Source: Bacillota bacterium (GTDB lineage Bacteria > Vulcanimicrobiota > JAJTBE01). From it: 32,076 nt of DNA. Made by a program: the position numbers and the translations under genes. The notes below the pieces were generated by a model. It saw nothing but the letters and a program-made list of their open reading frames with translations. It did no database searches and was not told the DNA's origin. Positions 14,545 through 22,855 of this stretch are shown piece after piece (within the stretch, counting starts at the first letter, position 1; the number at the start of each line of letters is the position of its first letter). The stretch is from positions 1-32,076 of the forward strand of contig JAJTBE010000149.1 of the NCBI GenBank assembly GCA_021287065.1, read 5' to 3'.

Positions 14545-15369
14545 ATGAGAAAAATATTTTATAAACTGATGATTCTTTCTATTATATTGATGATATTTCC
14601 ACTGAAGGCAAATGCCTTTGATGACAAAGCCCATTTTCCGCCTACGCTTACAAATGATGCCCGTAAGAAGGCGCCGGATACGGATTTGCCCGTTAAAAAA
14701 TCCAAAGTGCTTTTTGGTTCGGGACAGAAGAAGCTTTACGGAATTCTTGTATGTCCTGCGGATGCCGGGACAAAGCAGGGAGAGAATATTATCAGCTATC
14801 CCGGAATTCTTTTTCTTCAGACAAATGACGAGGCTCCTGAAAAATGGGTTCAGAGAATGTCTGATCTGGCGGGAAAAGGCTACTCGGTAATGGCTGTCAA
14901 CTACAAAAACGGCGCGGATACAGATGAAGCTTTGACGAATTTTTTGAAGCTTGATGTGGTCAATAAGGCTTTTGTTGGAGTTCTCGGAGTTCACCAGGGG
15001 TATCCCGAGGCTGTTATTCTGGGTATAAGAAAGCCTAAGGAAGTAAAGTGTGTTGTATGTGTATCCGGAAAACCTCCATATAATATACCCGGAGGGGATC
15101 CTGCAGCAAGCATTTTCTGCCCTGTAATGCTGATTCATGGGAATATAGACGAGCAGGTTCCGGTGAGTGTTTCCCAGTATTTTTTTGAAAGCCTGAAACA
15201 CAATGATAAAACTGCAAAAATCTTTTTTATGCCTAATTCACGACATTATTTTAACGATGCCGAGTGGGCGAGAATTCAGCTTGAGTTTGTAAAATTTCTG
15301 AATGTATATCTGAAGGGAATTCCCGATCCGGAAGGGGACAAGTCGGAGAAGCCTGAGAACGCGCCTTAG
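14545..15369 (+). CDS. Secreted alpha/beta-hydrolase-like protein with altered nucleophile
   Basis: A 274-residue exported protein with a signal peptide (MRKIFYKLMI ... KANA). The fold follows dienelactone hydrolase: strand/helix pattern, acid Asp202 in HGNIDEQVP and His234 in NSRHYFND. At the nucleophile elbow the sequence is GVHQG, with His150 where Ser or Cys is expected, so ordinary hydrolase chemistry is unlikely. It may bind a ligand without cleaving it or use another mechanism. The start is the ATG at 14545, preceded by GGAG at five bases; the open frame runs far upstream but would cross the PASTA gene. It is first in a same-strand run, 27 bp before zwf. Confidence 0.8.
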   Translation: MRKIFYKLMILSIILMIFPLKANAFDDKAHFPPTLTNDARKKAPDTDLPVKKSKVLFGSGQKKLYGILVCPADAGTKQGENIISYPGILFLQTNDEAPEKWVQRMSDLAGKGYSVMAVNYKNGADTDEALTNFLKLDVVNKAFVGVLGVHQGYPEAVILGIRKPKEVKCVVCVSGKPPYNIPGGDPAASIFCPVMLIHGNIDEQVPVSVSQYFFESLKHNDKTAKIFFMPNSRHYFNDAEWARIQLEFVKFLNVYLKGIPDPEGDKSEKPENAP

Positions 15370-15396
15370 TGAAATTATAACAGGAGAAGATTGATT

Positions 15397-16929
15397 ATGG
15401 ATTCGTTAAATCAGGATGATTGTGTGGTTAATGAAGTATCTGCAAAAGCGGAGTCAGCCTTTCTTATAATTTTCGGAGCATCGGGAAATCTGACGGCAAG
15501 AAAGCTGTTTCCTGCGGTTTACAATCTGTTTGATGCAGGCAGACTGGAAGACAAATTCTGCATAACCGGCGTAGCCAGAAGCAGTTTTACCTGTGAAGGC
15601 TTTAAGGAGCGGATAAGGGAGAATCTGGCGGATAATCAGGAAACGAGAAATTTTCAGGAATCAACATGGGAAAAATTTGCCCGGCATATCAATTATGTTC
15701 AGGCTGATGGGAGAAATCCCGGTGATTTTGTGAAGCTTGCGGAATTTGTGAAAAAGAAAGCTGAAGAACTGGGAATGCCTGAAAATGTGCTTCTGTATCT
15801 TGCCACTCCTCCCACTGAATATGAAGAGATTATACTGAATCTTGAAAAAACCGGATTTACGGGGATGATAAAGGGCTGGAGCAGGATAGTGGTGGAGAAG
15901 CCTTTCGGGAGGGATTTGAAGAGTGCGGAGAAGCTGAACAGGATATTGTCGGGTGTTTTTTCAGAAGATCAGGTTTACCGGATTGATCACTATCTGGGAA
16001 AAGAGACCGTTCAGAATATTATGGTATTCAGGTTTGGAAACGGCATATTCGAACCGGTTTGGAACCGCAGATATATTGATCATATTCAGATTCTGATAGC
16101 TGAAAGCGCTGGGGTGGAGAACAGGGGGAAATATTACGAGCAGGCAGGTGCACTGCGTGATATGGTTCAGAACCACATGCTCCAGCTTCTTGCCCTGACT
16201 GCCATGGAGCCTCCTGTAGCTTTCGAATCGGAAGCTATCAGGGATGAAACCGTAAAGGTGGTAAAATCCATAAAGCCGATACAGTGCAATCAGGTTTCCG
16301 ACTATGTGGTAAGCGGTCAGTATGATTCCGGTATGGTAAACGGAAAGGAAGTTTCCGGTTACAGAAACGAAGCTTTTGTTACTCCGGATTCGAATACTGA
16401 AACTTACACTGCGCTGAAAGTTTTTATCGACAACTGGAGATGGGCGGGAGTTCCCTTTTATCTTCGTACCGGAAAAAGGCTTCCTTCGAGGGCAACTGAA
16501 ATTGCTATATATTTCAAACAGGCTCCCCTTCTGCTTTTCAGAAAAACTGACTGCAACAGGATAGAATCCAATGTTCTTGTTTTGCGGATTCAGCCTGATG
16601 AGGGGATTTTTATGCGGTTCGGCGCAAAAGTTCCGGGTCCTTCGTTCAGAATCGGGCATGTTGATATGGATTTTTCATATAAAAAATCATTTGGAGAGGC
16701 CGGTTTAACTGCATACGAAAGGCTTCTTTACGATTTTATGCTTGGTGATTCATCTCTTTTTGCCAGAAGGGATGGAATTGATGCCATGTGGAAATTTATT
16801 GATCCGATTACAGAAGGGTGGAAAAACTGTGCGCCTCCTGTATTTCCAAACTATAAAGCCGGGACATGGGGACCGGAGGCAGCGGAAGAATTTATAGGAA
16901 AAGACGGAAGAAGCTGGAGGATTCCTTGA
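15397..16929 (+). CDS. zwf: Glucose-6-phosphate 1-dehydrogenase
   Basis: A 510-residue cytoplasmic enzyme of the oxidative pentose phosphate (or Entner-Doudoroff) entry, oxidising glucose 6-phosphate to the lactone with NADP+ or NAD+. The Rossmann motif is FGASGNLTARKLFPA. The substrate motif RIDHYLGKETVQN carries the conserved His/Lys, and EKPFGRD and FRFGNGIFEPVWNR further match the family. Length is normal. The start is the ATG at 15397, since AGGAGA lies nine bases upstream. No gnd, pgl or edd is seen nearby; instead zwf sits between a hydrolase-like protein and an ABC ATPase whose start overlaps its stop. Confidence 0.95.
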   Translation: MDSLNQDDCVVNEVSAKAESAFLIIFGASGNLTARKLFPAVYNLFDAGRLEDKFCITGVARSSFTCEGFKERIRENLADNQETRNFQESTWEKFARHINYVQADGRNPGDFVKLAEFVKKKAEELGMPENVLLYLATPPTEYEEIILNLEKTGFTGMIKGWSRIVVEKPFGRDLKSAEKLNRILSGVFSEDQVYRIDHYLGKETVQNIMVFRFGNGIFEPVWNRRYIDHIQILIAESAGVENRGKYYEQAGALRDMVQNHMLQLLALTAMEPPVAFESEAIRDETVKVVKSIKPIQCNQVSDYVVSGQYDSGMVNGKEVSGYRNEAFVTPDSNTETYTALKVFIDNWRWAGVPFYLRTGKRLPSRATEIAIYFKQAPLLLFRKTDCNRIESNVLVLRIQPDEGIFMRFGAKVPGPSFRIGHVDMDFSYKKSFGEAGLTAYERLLYDFMLGDSSLFARRDGIDAMWKFIDPITEGWKNCAPPVFPNYKAGTWGPEAAEEFIGKDGRSWRIP

Positions 16930-17897
16930 CAAAGCCATTGCTGGAAATAAAAGAGCTGAGAACCAGCTTTTTTACTGATGACGGAATTATGCCGTCGGTG
17001 GACGGAGCGAGCCTGACTGTGAACGAAGGGGAAGTGGTTGGTCTTGTGGGTGAATCAGGCTGCGGAAAAACGGTTATGTCCCTTTCCGTTATCAGAATGA
17101 TTGCACACCCCGGAAAGATAGTTTCCGGTGAAATTCTGTTTAAGGGCGAAAACCTTATTGAATATTCTGAAGAACAGATGAGAAAAATCAGGGGAAGCGG
17201 AATCGGGATGATTTTTCAGGATCCCCTTACATCCCTGAATCCGGTTTTTAATATTGCTGATCTTATGGCAACGCCTCTGATGCTTCATAAAAAGATTGAC
17301 AGAAAACAGGCGATGGCACTTGCTGTTGAGATGCTGGCTAAAGTGGGCATTGCTTCACCTGAAAAAAGAATAATGGAATACCCGCACCAGTTTTCAGGGG
17401 GGCAGAGGCAGAGAATCAGTATAGCCACTGCTCTGGCACTGAACCCGTCGCTACTGATTGCCGACGAGCCTACTACCGCTCTGGATGTTTCCATTCAGGC
17501 TCAGATTCTGGATCTTCTTACAGGGCTTCAGAAAGAACTGAATACTTCAATGATATTTATTTCCCACAATCTGGGTGTTATTTCCGGAATTTCCCACAAA
17601 GTGGCTGTGATGTATGGTGGCTGGATTGTGGAGGAAGCACCGGTAAAGGAGCTTTTTACCAACCCCTGCCATCCTTATACAAAAGCGTTGCTTGAAGCTA
17701 TACCCACTATTGAGGGCGGAGACAGAAGACTGAAGAACCTTCCCGGTCAGCCCCCTACAGTGGGAGAAGTTATACCCGGATGCAGGTTCAGTTCGAGATG
17801 TCCTGACATGATAAAGGGAGTTTGCGATACTTCGCCGCCGGCAGATTTCATAACGGGGGAAAAACACAGGGTGAGGTGTCATTTATTCGTTAATTAG
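16926..17897 (+). CDS. Oligopeptide/dipeptide ABC transporter ATP-binding protein, OppD/DppD type
   Basis: A 323-residue cytoplasmic ATPase. Walker A is GESGCGKT (42-49), Q-loop IFQDPLTSLNP, signature FSGGQRQR, Walker B LLIADEP, and H-loop ISHNLGV. The C-terminal extension HPYTKALLEAIP and the Cys-containing PGCRFSSRCP ... RCHL segment are typical of OppD/DppD/NikD subunits. These normally pair with an OppF-type ATPase and two permeases, none of which is here. Translation starts at a TTG that overlaps the zwf stop (TTGA), with GGAGG upstream. The next gene begins 21 bp later, so it is co-transcribed with zwf and three unknown membrane-anchored proteins. The permease partners are presumably encoded elsewhere. 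Confidence 0.9.
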   Translation: MTKPLLEIKELRTSFFTDDGIMPSVDGASLTVNEGEVVGLVGESGCGKTVMSLSVIRMIAHPGKIVSGEILFKGENLIEYSEEQMRKIRGSGIGMIFQDPLTSLNPVFNIADLMATPLMLHKKIDRKQAMALAVEMLAKVGIASPEKRIMEYPHQFSGGQRQRISIATALALNPSLLIADEPTTALDVSIQAQILDLLTGLQKELNTSMIFISHNLGVISGISHKVAVMYGGWIVEEAPVKELFTNPCHPYTKALLEAIPTIEGGDRRLKNLPGQPPTVGEVIPGCRFSSRCPDMIKGVCDTSPPADFITGEKHRVRCHLFVN

Positions 17898-17918
17898 AGA
17901 TTATCAGACGGGGGATTT

Positions 17919-19277
17919 ATGGAAGAACAGGAAAAAAATCAACCCAAAAAAATGCATGGATGCCTTGTGGCGCTGTTGGTCATTTTTACGATTTTTGCAG
18001 TTGGTGCTTCACTGTTTTACGGGCTTTACTGGTATGTGCCTGATGGCAATACGGAAGCGAACGCTATGTACGAACGAGGTAAGAACTGTTATTATTCTTG
18101 TTTAATTCTTCCGGCTGCTGATAATGGATGGAATGATTATTCTGAAGCTGCTAAAAAGATTGATTTGAGCACGCTTCAGAAAAAAGGTGCAAATAATGCT
18201 CCACAACCTGTGTATAGTCTTTCTACCTGGGTATGGAGCGGCGTGCCTCCTAAAGACAAAGATGCTTTTTTGAAATTTATGTCAATAAATCAGGCTTCTA
18301 TTGATATGGCTGTTAAAGGCAGCAAAAAGAAAATAATTGTACCCTCGGATGCACCGGGTCTGCAGAATTCACCAAATAACTGGCAGAAGATGAATGATTC
18401 TATTCAGAAGTATTATGATATATCAAATTTTTTAATTTTGTGCGCCCGTCAGAAGGTTGAGGAGAAAAAATACAAAGAAGCTTCGGAGCTGTTTCTTACA
18501 GCCCTTGGGCTTTGCAGGGGACCTGAACCTCTTGGTTGGGGAGGATTCAGTCGTAATAATCTGTTTGGTTTTTCCACAGATGGTTTGAGCAAAATTATAG
18601 AAAATGCCGGCGATGATAAAATCGATTTTAAGGAAATTAAAACAAGGTTGGGACAAATGGAAGCGGAGATGCCTGAAATTTCTCAGAGTATTGATCTTCA
18701 GGTTTTCTATTATCATCAGATGGCTGATTTTGCATTAAAAAATTCCGGTAACTCCGGAATGCCTGTTTATATGCAATTCTTACCCATTAAAGCGATTCTT
18801 GACAGAGAAATGAGAATTGTTGATTCTGAGTATGTGAAGTTTTCGAAACTGCTTACGCTTAAAAGTTATGAATGCCTCAAAGAAGTAGAGAAAGCTGAAC
18901 CTAATAAAAAATCGATGTTTTTCAGCAGATTTTGTACAGATGAAACAAAAATAAAAATTCAGCATGGGTTTGCAAATATCACGCGGATTCGTGGTCTGAT
19001 TATTGCTGTTGCACTCCGGGAATATAAAAAGGACAAAGGTTCTTATCCCGACAGGCTTGAGGATCTTGTTCCCGCTTATCTTCCTTCGCTGCCTGTGGAT
19101 TGTATGAGTCCGGACGGTAAGTTTGTTTACAGAAAAAAGAGTCCTTCGGAAGTTATTCTGTATAGTTTTGGTATAAATCTGACCGATGAAGGTGGAAGCG
19201 TTGCGAATCAGAAAAGAAATGGCTATGGCGACGATCTGGTTATTTTTGATGTGAAACCCGGGAAAGCGGCGCCATAG
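17919..19277 (+). CDS. Membrane-anchored protein with pilin-like tail, paralog 1 of 3
   Basis: A 452-residue protein of unknown function. A short cytoplasmic start (KKMHGC) is followed by one membrane helix (about 20-42) ending in YWYVPDG, then a long helical outer domain. Landmarks shared by the three paralogs are a LCRGPEP-type motif near 200, a DREMRIVDSE-type helix near 300 and the C-terminal segment. That segment runs from about residue 350: helix GLIIAVALREYKKDKGSYPD, then LEDLVPAYLPSLP, SPDGKFVYRK and a short beta end. The tail resembles GspG-type pseudopilin C-termini, but there is no prepilin cleavage site. GGGGG precedes the ATG. It lies 21 bp after the OppD-type gene, so it is probably in that operon. 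Confidence 0.75.
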   Translation: MEEQEKNQPKKMHGCLVALLVIFTIFAVGASLFYGLYWYVPDGNTEANAMYERGKNCYYSCLILPAADNGWNDYSEAAKKIDLSTLQKKGANNAPQPVYSLSTWVWSGVPPKDKDAFLKFMSINQASIDMAVKGSKKKIIVPSDAPGLQNSPNNWQKMNDSIQKYYDISNFLILCARQKVEEKKYKEASELFLTALGLCRGPEPLGWGGFSRNNLFGFSTDGLSKIIENAGDDKIDFKEIKTRLGQMEAEMPEISQSIDLQVFYYHQMADFALKNSGNSGMPVYMQFLPIKAILDREMRIVDSEYVKFSKLLTLKSYECLKEVEKAEPNKKSMFFSRFCTDETKIKIQHGFANITRIRGLIIAVALREYKKDKGSYPDRLEDLVPAYLPSLPVDCMSPDGKFVYRKKSPSEVILYSFGINLTDEGGSVANQKRNGYGDDLVIFDVKPGKAAP

Positions 19278-19344
19278 GAGTTTTTTGGCAACAGTTGTTG
19301 TAAGCAAAAGTAAATATCCAAAAAGATTGAGGTCGTAAGTTAGT

Positions 19345-20667
19345 ATGGAGGATAAGGAAAAAGGTAAAAATAAAAAACTGCATGGATGTGTTGTTGTTCT
19401 GCTGGTGATTGCTGCCTTTGCTGCTGTTGCCGGCTCTCTTTTTTATGCATTTTACTGGTATATACCTGGCAATACACGGGAGGCGGCTTTGATGCTGGAA
19501 AGCGGCAGGAAAAACTATGAAGCTGCGGCGGCGCTGCCTGAAGTTGAAAATGGTTTGAAAGATTATATGGAAGCCAGCAGTAAGATGAATTACAGCGCTT
19601 TGAAAATTGACGGGGATTTACCGGAAAAAACAGAGAAGGTCAGGCGATGGGTTGAATTTGGTATTGATAAAAGTGAAAAAGCTAAAGCAGAGAAATTTCT
19701 GACGGATAATAATTCTGTGCTGGAAATTATTGCTAAGGGTGATAAAAAGAGTTTTGTTATCCCTTCCGAGCTTCCTGCGCCTTCCGTCGGAGGATATACA
19801 CCAGCCAAATCATCTGTAAAATATGAATCTATGCTTGAAGAAACAGCTCAGTTTTTAATGTTTTCAGGCAGGATGAAAATGGAAGAGGGCAGATTTAAGG
19901 ATGCTGCGGAGAATTTTTTCAGTGTTCTCGGAATATCGAGAGGTCCCGAATCCTTTGACAAAGCGCATTTTCTAAGGTGGCAGCTTTTTGGCAGAGCTGA
20001 ATCTGAACTGGTAAAAATAATCAGTTTGGCAAAAGACGGTGATCCTGTTTTTAAATACATAATGGATGCAGGCAGGAAGCTTGAGCCGGAATTGCCTGAT
20101 ATTGGTCAGACTCTTGAAACTTCGCTATATTTTTGCCATCGTATTGCAGATCAGGTAAAACTATCGATGAACGGACCCGGTATGCCGTATTATATAAAAT
20201 ACATACCTGTTGGATTTGTTATGGCGAGAGAATTGAAAATTCTGGATACTGAAATGGTGAAAACAGAAAAGCTTGTAAAACAGGATGGATTTGCCTGTCT
20301 GAAGTATCTTGAAAACAGGCAGCCTGATAAAAGGTCTTTCTTTTTCAGTGTATATAGCAATGAAGAAATTAAGATAAAAGTGAAATGTGCATTGCTGAAA
20401 AAAACTTATCTCAACGGTCTTATTACAGCAGCGGCGCTCAGGCAGTATAAATCCGATAAAGGTTCTTACCCGGAGAAGCTTGAGGATCTGACACCTGATT
20501 ATCTTTCATCTGTTCCTCATAATTATACAAGTCCCGACGGTAAATTTATTTACAGAAAAAGCAGCCCGTCGGAAGTTCTCTTATATTGTGCCGGTCCTGA
20601 CCTTTCGGATCAGGGTGGAAATGACAGTTCCGGCGATGATGCGGTTTTTCTGAAAACTAAAAAATAG
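19345..20667 (+). CDS. Membrane-anchored protein with pilin-like tail, paralog 2 of 3
   Basis: A 440-residue protein, clearly homologous to its left neighbour along its whole length: KKLHGC start, one membrane helix ending in YWYIPGN, ISRGPES in place of LCRGPEP, ARELKILDTE, and the tail GLITAAALRQYKSDKGSYPE, LEDLTPDYLSSVP, SPDGKFIYRK. The two are diverged, so the duplication is not recent. The ribosome site is weak (GAGG about 13 bases before the ATG), suggesting lower translation than the flanking copies. Function is unknown. It starts 67 bp after paralog 1. Confidence 0.75.
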   Translation: MEDKEKGKNKKLHGCVVVLLVIAAFAAVAGSLFYAFYWYIPGNTREAALMLESGRKNYEAAAALPEVENGLKDYMEASSKMNYSALKIDGDLPEKTEKVRRWVEFGIDKSEKAKAEKFLTDNNSVLEIIAKGDKKSFVIPSELPAPSVGGYTPAKSSVKYESMLEETAQFLMFSGRMKMEEGRFKDAAENFFSVLGISRGPESFDKAHFLRWQLFGRAESELVKIISLAKDGDPVFKYIMDAGRKLEPELPDIGQTLETSLYFCHRIADQVKLSMNGPGMPYYIKYIPVGFVMARELKILDTEMVKTEKLVKQDGFACLKYLENRQPDKRSFFFSVYSNEEIKIKVKCALLKKTYLNGLITAAALRQYKSDKGSYPEKLEDLTPDYLSSVPHNYTSPDGKFIYRKSSPSEVLLYCAGPDLSDQGGNDSSGDDAVFLKTKK

Positions 20668-20698
20668 ATATGGAAAAAAACAGAGCAAGGAGAAGAGT

Positions 20699-22036
20699 AT
20701 GGAAAACAATCCCGATTTAAAAGCAAAAAAAATGGGATTTCCCATTCTGGCCATTGTGATCTTTTTATGTATAGCAGTTTCTGCAGCAATTTTCTTTTAT
20801 GTAAGATACTGGCGCGTACCGGTGAATGAGAAGGAAGCTGAAAGATATAGAATCTCAGGGAAAGATTTGTATGATAAAATATTAACCGCTCCATCGGAGG
20901 AAAACGGCTGGCCTCTTTATGTAAAAGCTTATAAGAGTCTGGATTTGAAAAGTATAAAAGGAAATACACCTTCGCAAACAATTAAAACCTGGGTATTTAG
21001 GGGCATTGATAGCAAAGAGAAAAAGCTGGTTGCAGAAATTATTGAAAAGAATAAGGAAGCTGTAAAGCTGGCAAAAGAAGCAGCTAAGAAAAAAATAATA
21101 GCCATAGGTTTTGAACTTCCCGGGAAGCAGCTTTCTGCATCACAGCTACAGGTTGTTTCTGATAATATAAAGACAATTGGGATTCTACCCGGTGTTCTTA
21201 TTCTTGCCGGCGATAAAGAAGTTGAAAAGGGTAATAATCATGAAGCTGCAGAGATTTATCTGAGTGCTCTGAGTATCTGCAGAGGTTTTGATCCCGAAGG
21301 GTGGGGGATAAGTTTCAGAGTCCCTATTACCGCAATTATAAACAATCGATTGGGGATCTTGTTGTTTAAGCTTCCTGATAATGATCCCGTTGTTAAATAT
21401 ATTCTGGATGAATTAAATAGAATTCAGGCGGATATTCCGGATTTGAAGGCAAGTTTATATCTTAATAATTATCTGTCTCGTGAATGTTTGAAAAATATGA
21501 TTCAGAGTCAAGCTGCGCAAATAGGAAAAGTTCCATCTGACTTGATAGTTGACAGAGAACTCAAATCACTTGATGCAGCGTATCTGAAGCTTCTGGAGTA
21601 TGCAGACAAGCTGGGTTATGAAAGTATGAAAGATCTTGACAAGATAAAGGCGGAAGATAAATCCCTGATTGCAGGTTCAATAATGATCGATAGTGATGTC
21701 AGATATTTTAAAATGTATCAGGTTAAAAAAGTTTTTATTAACGGACTGACAATTGCAGCAGCTTTAAAAAAATACTGCGGCGATAAAGGCGGGTTTCCTG
21801 ATAAGCTGGAGCAGCTTACTCCTGATTATCTTTCAAAGATCCCTGAAGATCCCTTCGGAATAGACGGAAAATTCACATACATCAAAAACGGAAAAACAGA
21901 CGCCCTGTTGTACAGTTTCGGACCCGATTTGCTGGACAACAAAGGAAAGGAATGCTCACAGTCTTCATTCAGAACATCCCTGAAAAGCATGGATGGAGAT
22001 TTGGTATTCCTGAAAGTAAAGCAGCAGACCCGATGA
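20699..22036 (+). CDS. Membrane-anchored protein with pilin-like tail, paralog 3 of 3
   Basis: A 445-residue protein and the most diverged of the three. It lacks the HGC start but keeps the membrane helix ending in RYWRVP, the ICRGFDPEGWG motif, DRELKSLDAA, and the tail GLTIAAALKKYCGDKGGFPD, LEQLTPDYLSKIP, IDGKFTYIKNG, ending with YSFGPDLLDNKG. The tail is the best conserved part of all copies, suggesting it is the functional or binding module. AAGGAG lies 6-7 bases before the ATG; the gap to paralog 2 is 31 bp. No terminator is obvious after the stop; a repeat block begins about 40 bp downstream. Confidence 0.75.
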   Translation: MENNPDLKAKKMGFPILAIVIFLCIAVSAAIFFYVRYWRVPVNEKEAERYRISGKDLYDKILTAPSEENGWPLYVKAYKSLDLKSIKGNTPSQTIKTWVFRGIDSKEKKLVAEIIEKNKEAVKLAKEAAKKKIIAIGFELPGKQLSASQLQVVSDNIKTIGILPGVLILAGDKEVEKGNNHEAAEIYLSALSICRGFDPEGWGISFRVPITAIINNRLGILLFKLPDNDPVVKYILDELNRIQADIPDLKASLYLNNYLSRECLKNMIQSQAAQIGKVPSDLIVDRELKSLDAAYLKLLEYADKLGYESMKDLDKIKAEDKSLIAGSIMIDSDVRYFKMYQVKKVFINGLTIAAALKKYCGDKGGFPDKLEQLTPDYLSKIPEDPFGIDGKFTYIKNGKTDALLYSFGPDLLDNKGKECSQSSFRTSLKSMDGDLVFLKVKQQTR

Positions 22037-22078
22037 TTGTATGGTGAGGGTTTTTGGAGTTGTTGTTGTGTTTTTTTT

Positions 22079-22116
22079 GGGGAAACTTTTTTGAAAAACA
22101 GGAGTATTTGAGCTGG
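22079..22116 (+). repeat. Repeat family R1, deletion derivative
   Basis: The sequence ggggaaacttttttgaa runs straight into aaaacaggagtattt. In complete units these two parts lie about 170 bp apart (near 10550 and 10735), and both carry a TTTTTGAAAAA-like stretch. A deletion between those matching stretches explains the fragment. Confidence 0.65.
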
Positions 22117-22140
22117 AAAACGCTAATCCTCCGGAAACTG

Positions 22141-22530
22141 TAGCGGAGAGCCAGTGTGCTAATCTTTCATGACATTTTTTTTGTCTGCAACTTCTCTATG
22201 CTCTCACGCTCCCAACTATCTCCAACCGCCAGCAAACCCAATAACCACAAGCTTCGCCAGCGATTGCAGGAGGGGTTTGCAACCCCGACGCGGACCCGAA
22301 GGGTTCGCCACTACGCCAACAAAAACCACAAATCCCCTGATATTACGGCAATCCCCTGCCAATGGTAGGGGAGGGCCAATGTGCCCGCCCGCAGCAACCT
22401 TCCGCCAACCGCCAGTAAACCTCACAACCACAAGCTGCGCCAACGATCCCCTGCCTATCCTGTGGTTATAGGGGTTACTGGCAGTTGGTATGCGATTTGT
22501 TTTGGTGATTCAGGGTGGACGAAAATGCCT
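22141..22530. repeat. Repeat family R2 modules
   Basis: Non-coding. It contains two copies of the AGCACANTGGCTCTCC-type module on the minus strand (22141-22160 and 22365-22387), two copies of ccaaccgccag(c/t)aaacc (22222, 22405), and two copies of accacaagct(t/g)cgcca. A GCGGACCC/GGGTTCGC hairpin (22290-22308) includes one G-T pair. A near-perfect inverted repeat pairs 22405-22421 with 22473-22488. Confidence 0.75.
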
Positions 22531-22570
22531 GCAATTTGGTAATCATTTGCATTGTTTGCAGTGATGATGG

Positions 22571-22800
22571 GTGCTGGCGGTTGGCGATTTGTTTTGGGAC
22601 CCGGGGACAGGCGGGACGCCTGCGATCCGGCATTGTTGGCGGTTTGTTGCCGTTATTGGGTTTGCTGGCGGTCGGCGATTTGTTTTGGGATCCGGGGGCA
22701 GGCGGGATGCCTGCGATCCGGCATTGTTGGCGGTTTGCTGCCATTATTGGGTTTGCTGGCGGTTGGCGGTGGGTTTTGGGACCCGGGGTAAGCGGGACGT
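22571..22800. repeat. 91-bp tandem repeat of family R2
   Basis: About 2.4 copies with an exact 91-bp period: the phrase starting ggcga or ggcgg recurs at 22583, 22674 and 22765. Each unit carries aggcgggacgcctgc (or a one-base variant), CCGGCATTGTTGGCGG and gggtttgctggcggt. The open frames through it are by-products of the repeat. Confidence 0.85.
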
Positions 22801-22855
22801 CTTTGGTTCTTTTTTTGGAGGGAACGACAAATAAAGCAATGTTTTCATTTTTTTA

